This document shows positions 62,398-64,000 of a stretch of DNA of 64,000 nucleotides, one piece after another. The stretch comes from Prevotella communis (GTDB taxonomy: Bacteria; Bacteroidota; Bacteroidia; Bacteroidales; Bacteroidaceae). The stretch lies in the NCBI RefSeq assembly GCF_022024175.1, contig NZ_CP091794.1, forward strand, positions 744,001-808,000, read 5' to 3'. The notes beneath the pieces were generated by a model that saw nothing but the letters and a program-made list of their open reading frames with translations, had not been told where the DNA came from and searched no databases. Made by a program: the position numbers and the translations under genes. How positions within the stretch are numbered: the first letter of the stretch is position 1; each line of letters begins with the position of its first letter.

Positions 62398-63531
62398 ATG
62401 ATAACGATAGAAGAAATGCAGTTTGGCGGATTGCTGACCATGGTGATGCTGACGCTGATGCTGGTATTGTGCGTACCCCGACGTGCTAAACATCATGCGG
62501 GGTTCGGTTGCGGACGATGGCTCATGGCTGCGGGCACATTGCTGGTGGCCGTGCAGTTTGCGCTGCAGCACATCGGCGGCTTCCGGCACATGGGGGTCAG
62601 TCAGGCTGTGCTGTGGAACCTGCTGTTCTTCTTGCCCGCCGGCGTACTCATCAATATTGCCGTGCTCTACATACAGCGGCGCGGCAACGTCAGCCGTAGA
62701 GGATGGCTGTGGGGTGGGGCTGCTTGTGGATTGAACACCCTGATTCTCGTCACCACACTGCTGGTTGATGGCATCCCAATGGCCGAAGAGTCAGCACCGC
62801 TGAGACGGGCTGAATATGCCAGTGCCGTGCTCTTCCTGGTGATACAATGCTATTATCTTCAGATGCATCTGAAGGAATACCGCCGACTGCAACAGGCCGT
62901 AGATGAATTCTATGACCATGAACGGCGCGACCTGCTGGGATGGATGGCGCGCAGCGTCATCCTGCTGGGCATGATGGCCCTCATGGTGCCCCTCGCCATC
63001 TTCTTCCAAGGTGTGCCGCTGAAAGTATTCTCCATGTTTTTCTTCTTCGTCATTGCCTACTGCGTTATCAGTTTCTACCGCTACGGCATCAGCGAGGACA
63101 TGGTGCGCGTAGAGGAAAGTGAGGATGCCGACGGTGAAGAGGTGACGACCAACTGCGAGAAGAAAAAAGAAGATGCCGACACGCTGGATGATGACGTGAA
63201 ACTGCATGTCGAGGAGGCTATGAAGCAGTGGAAGAAAAGCGGAGCCTATCGCGAGCACAACCTGACGCTGAGCAGCGTGGCGCACCAGATGAATATCCCG
63301 CAAAAGCAGCTGAGACTGTGGCTGCGCCAGTCGGCATACGGCAAACTGGCAACACTGGTCACCACACTGCGCATCGAAGAGGCCAAGAGCATGCTCGCCG
63401 GTCATCCCGAATGGACCATTGACTACGTGGCCGACCATTGCGGCTTCAACAGCCGCGAATATTTCCACCAGGTGTTCTTGGAAAAAACCGGCACCACACC
63501 CGCAAAATATCAGGCTGGTGCTGGAGACTAA
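62398..63531 (+). CDS. Membrane-bound AraC-family transcriptional regulator
   Basis: A 377-residue protein with an N-terminal membrane domain of about six or seven helices (first residues to about 220). A charged linker (DADGEEVTTNCEKKKEDAD) follows, then an AraC-type helix-turn-helix domain in the last 100 residues. The first recognition segment is LTLSSVAHQMNIPQKQLRLW and the second is IDYVADHCGFNSREYFHQVF, with the typical KxGxTPAKYQ end. ATG 62398 is used because a TTG frame upstream starts before the -7 box. It is divergent from the 1,411-residue gene and shares a region of direct repeats with it, so it probably controls that gene, itself, or both. The signal sensed is unknown. Confidence 0.85.
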   Translation: MITIEEMQFGGLLTMVMLTLMLVLCVPRRAKHHAGFGCGRWLMAAGTLLVAVQFALQHIGGFRHMGVSQAVLWNLLFFLPAGVLINIAVLYIQRRGNVSRRGWLWGGAACGLNTLILVTTLLVDGIPMAEESAPLRRAEYASAVLFLVIQCYYLQMHLKEYRRLQQAVDEFYDHERRDLLGWMARSVILLGMMALMVPLAIFFQGVPLKVFSMFFFFVIAYCVISFYRYGISEDMVRVEESEDADGEEVTTNCEKKKEDADTLDDDVKLHVEEAMKQWKKSGAYREHNLTLSSVAHQMNIPQKQLRLWLRQSAYGKLATLVTTLRIEEAKSMLAGHPEWTIDYVADHCGFNSREYFHQVFLEKTGTTPAKYQAGAGD

Positions 63532-63549
63532 CTTTTTATAAATATTTTT

Positions 63550-63582
63550 CCCGTTCTACCACAAATAGAGCGGGATTTTTTT
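63550..63582 (+). terminator. Terminator after the AraC regulator
   Basis: CCCGTTCT and AGAGCGGG form a stem with one G-T pair, followed by a run of seven T. Confidence 0.85.
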
Positions 63583-63583
63583 G

Positions 63584-63591
63584 TACCTTTG
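63584..63591 (+). promoter_or_regulatory. -7 element of the transposase gene
   Basis: TACCTTTG, nine bases before ATG 63600. The preceding T-run of the terminator leaves no clear TTTG at -33. Confidence 0.5.
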
Positions 63592-63599
63592 CAATTCGT

Positions 63600-64000
63600 A
63601 TGAATGACAAGGACTTTAGAAAGCCGACGGAGCATAGCATGAAGCGGCGCAGCCATTCTCATGATTATAGTCACAGCGGCTTATATCATATCACGATTAG
63701 TGCAGCGAAGGACCTGCATCAACCGTTGGGACATATGGCTGGCAGGCTGGATAAACCGGACGGTGACAGTGAAGCACCGCATGTGGAGCTATCGCCCCTT
63801 GGACGTATGGTAGAGCATGAGCTGACAGAGAGCATCCAGCGTTATTACCCGATGCTCAAAGTGCTGGATTATATCGTGATGCCTGAACATATCCATTTCC
63901 TGTTGGTGGCCTACAGGGACGTGGTATCAAGAAATGGCAAACCCACGCATCTGGGGCAGGTCATTGCGGGCTTCAAATACGGATGCAACAAGCGCTACTG
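63600..64000 (+). CDS. REP-associated/IS200-like tyrosine transposase (partial)
   Basis: The first 133 residues of a Y1-type (HUH) transposase, cut off by the window end. The beta-strand YHITISA (about 29-35) and the metal-binding HUH motif in VMPEHIHFLLVA (His97, His99) are clear. GQVIAGFKYGCNKRYW follows in the place of the FK.Y.NK.Y helix. The catalytic Tyr lies beyond the window. The charged N-terminus (MNDKDFRKPTEHSMKRRSHS) is typical of single-copy REP-associated (RAYT) members more than of IS200 itself. RAYTs are thought to move palindromic REP sequences. It follows the AraC gene terminator and has its own -7 box. Confidence 0.85.
   Translation, partial: MNDKDFRKPTEHSMKRRSHSHDYSHSGLYHITISAAKDLHQPLGHMAGRLDKPDGDSEAPHVELSPLGRMVEHELTESIQRYYPMLKVLDYIVMPEHIHFLLVAYRDVVSRNGKPTHLGQVIAGFKYGCNKRY

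Overview
This 64 kb window comes from a Bacteroidota chromosome, most likely a gut or rumen Prevotella-type bacterium (Prevotellaceae). The reasons are the MurF-Alr fusion, the tandem SusC/SusD pairs, Bacteroidota promoters (TTG/TTTG, 19-20 bp, TAnnTTTG), C-terminal tails of the YDLQGR...GKKxxxK type on secreted proteins, and the many intergenic simple and palindromic repeats usual in that group. No rRNA, tRNA, CRISPR array or complete insertion sequence was seen.

Layout. (1) 0-14 kb is mostly housekeeping: murF-alr; a uronate block (GatC-like permease, KduI with a signal peptide, ExuT-like MFS carrier); a nitroreductase and a Na+/amino-acid symporter on the minus strand; an orphan domain like the C-terminus of class II ribonucleotide reductase overlapping folB; a cell-wall amidase; an MCE/MlaD protein; and dnaA. 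(2) 14-33 kb holds a large MG2-like secreted protein and then a pectin (rhamnogalacturonan-I) set: PL11, an unknown secreted protein, PL4, GH115, an SGNH esterase, GH28, a 1,526-residue PL11 fused to a beta-solenoid, and another large unknown secreted protein. (3) 35.8-53.6 kb is a probable seven-gene operon: FAS1 lipoprotein, SusC, SusD, FAS1 lipoprotein, FAS1 lipoprotein, SusC, SusD. (4) 53.7-57.4 kb encodes a two-domain esterase and a GH97 enzyme. (5) 57.4-64 kb has a repeat-rich intergenic island with a 49-codon gene, a 1,411-residue repeat protein, a divergent membrane-bound AraC regulator, and the start of a REP-associated (IS200-like) transposase.

How it fits together (inference): extracellular lyases (PL4, PL11, GH28) and esterases would open the RG-I backbone, the two SusCD pairs with three FAS1 lipoproteins would bind and import oligosaccharides, GH115, GH97 and GH28 would trim them, and KduI with the hexuronate carrier would handle unsaturated uronates. 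No hybrid two-component regulator, SusR-type regulator or ECF-sigma pair lies in the cluster, so control is probably from elsewhere. Two 88-bp promoter regions at about 26.5 and 32.6 kb are nearly identical and tie two transcription units together.

The most unusual signal is the way intergenic repeat families have entered coding sequence. Two FAS1 lipoproteins have signal peptides encoded by a G-tract palindromic repeat, with an inverted relative of that repeat just upstream, so each start codon lies between inverted copies. The GH97 gene carries an 8-bp repeat as its signal-peptide core and a 7-bp repeat as a linker, and the MG2-like gene carries a 9-bp repeat. A transposase of the family that moves such palindromic repeats in other bacteria begins at the right edge.
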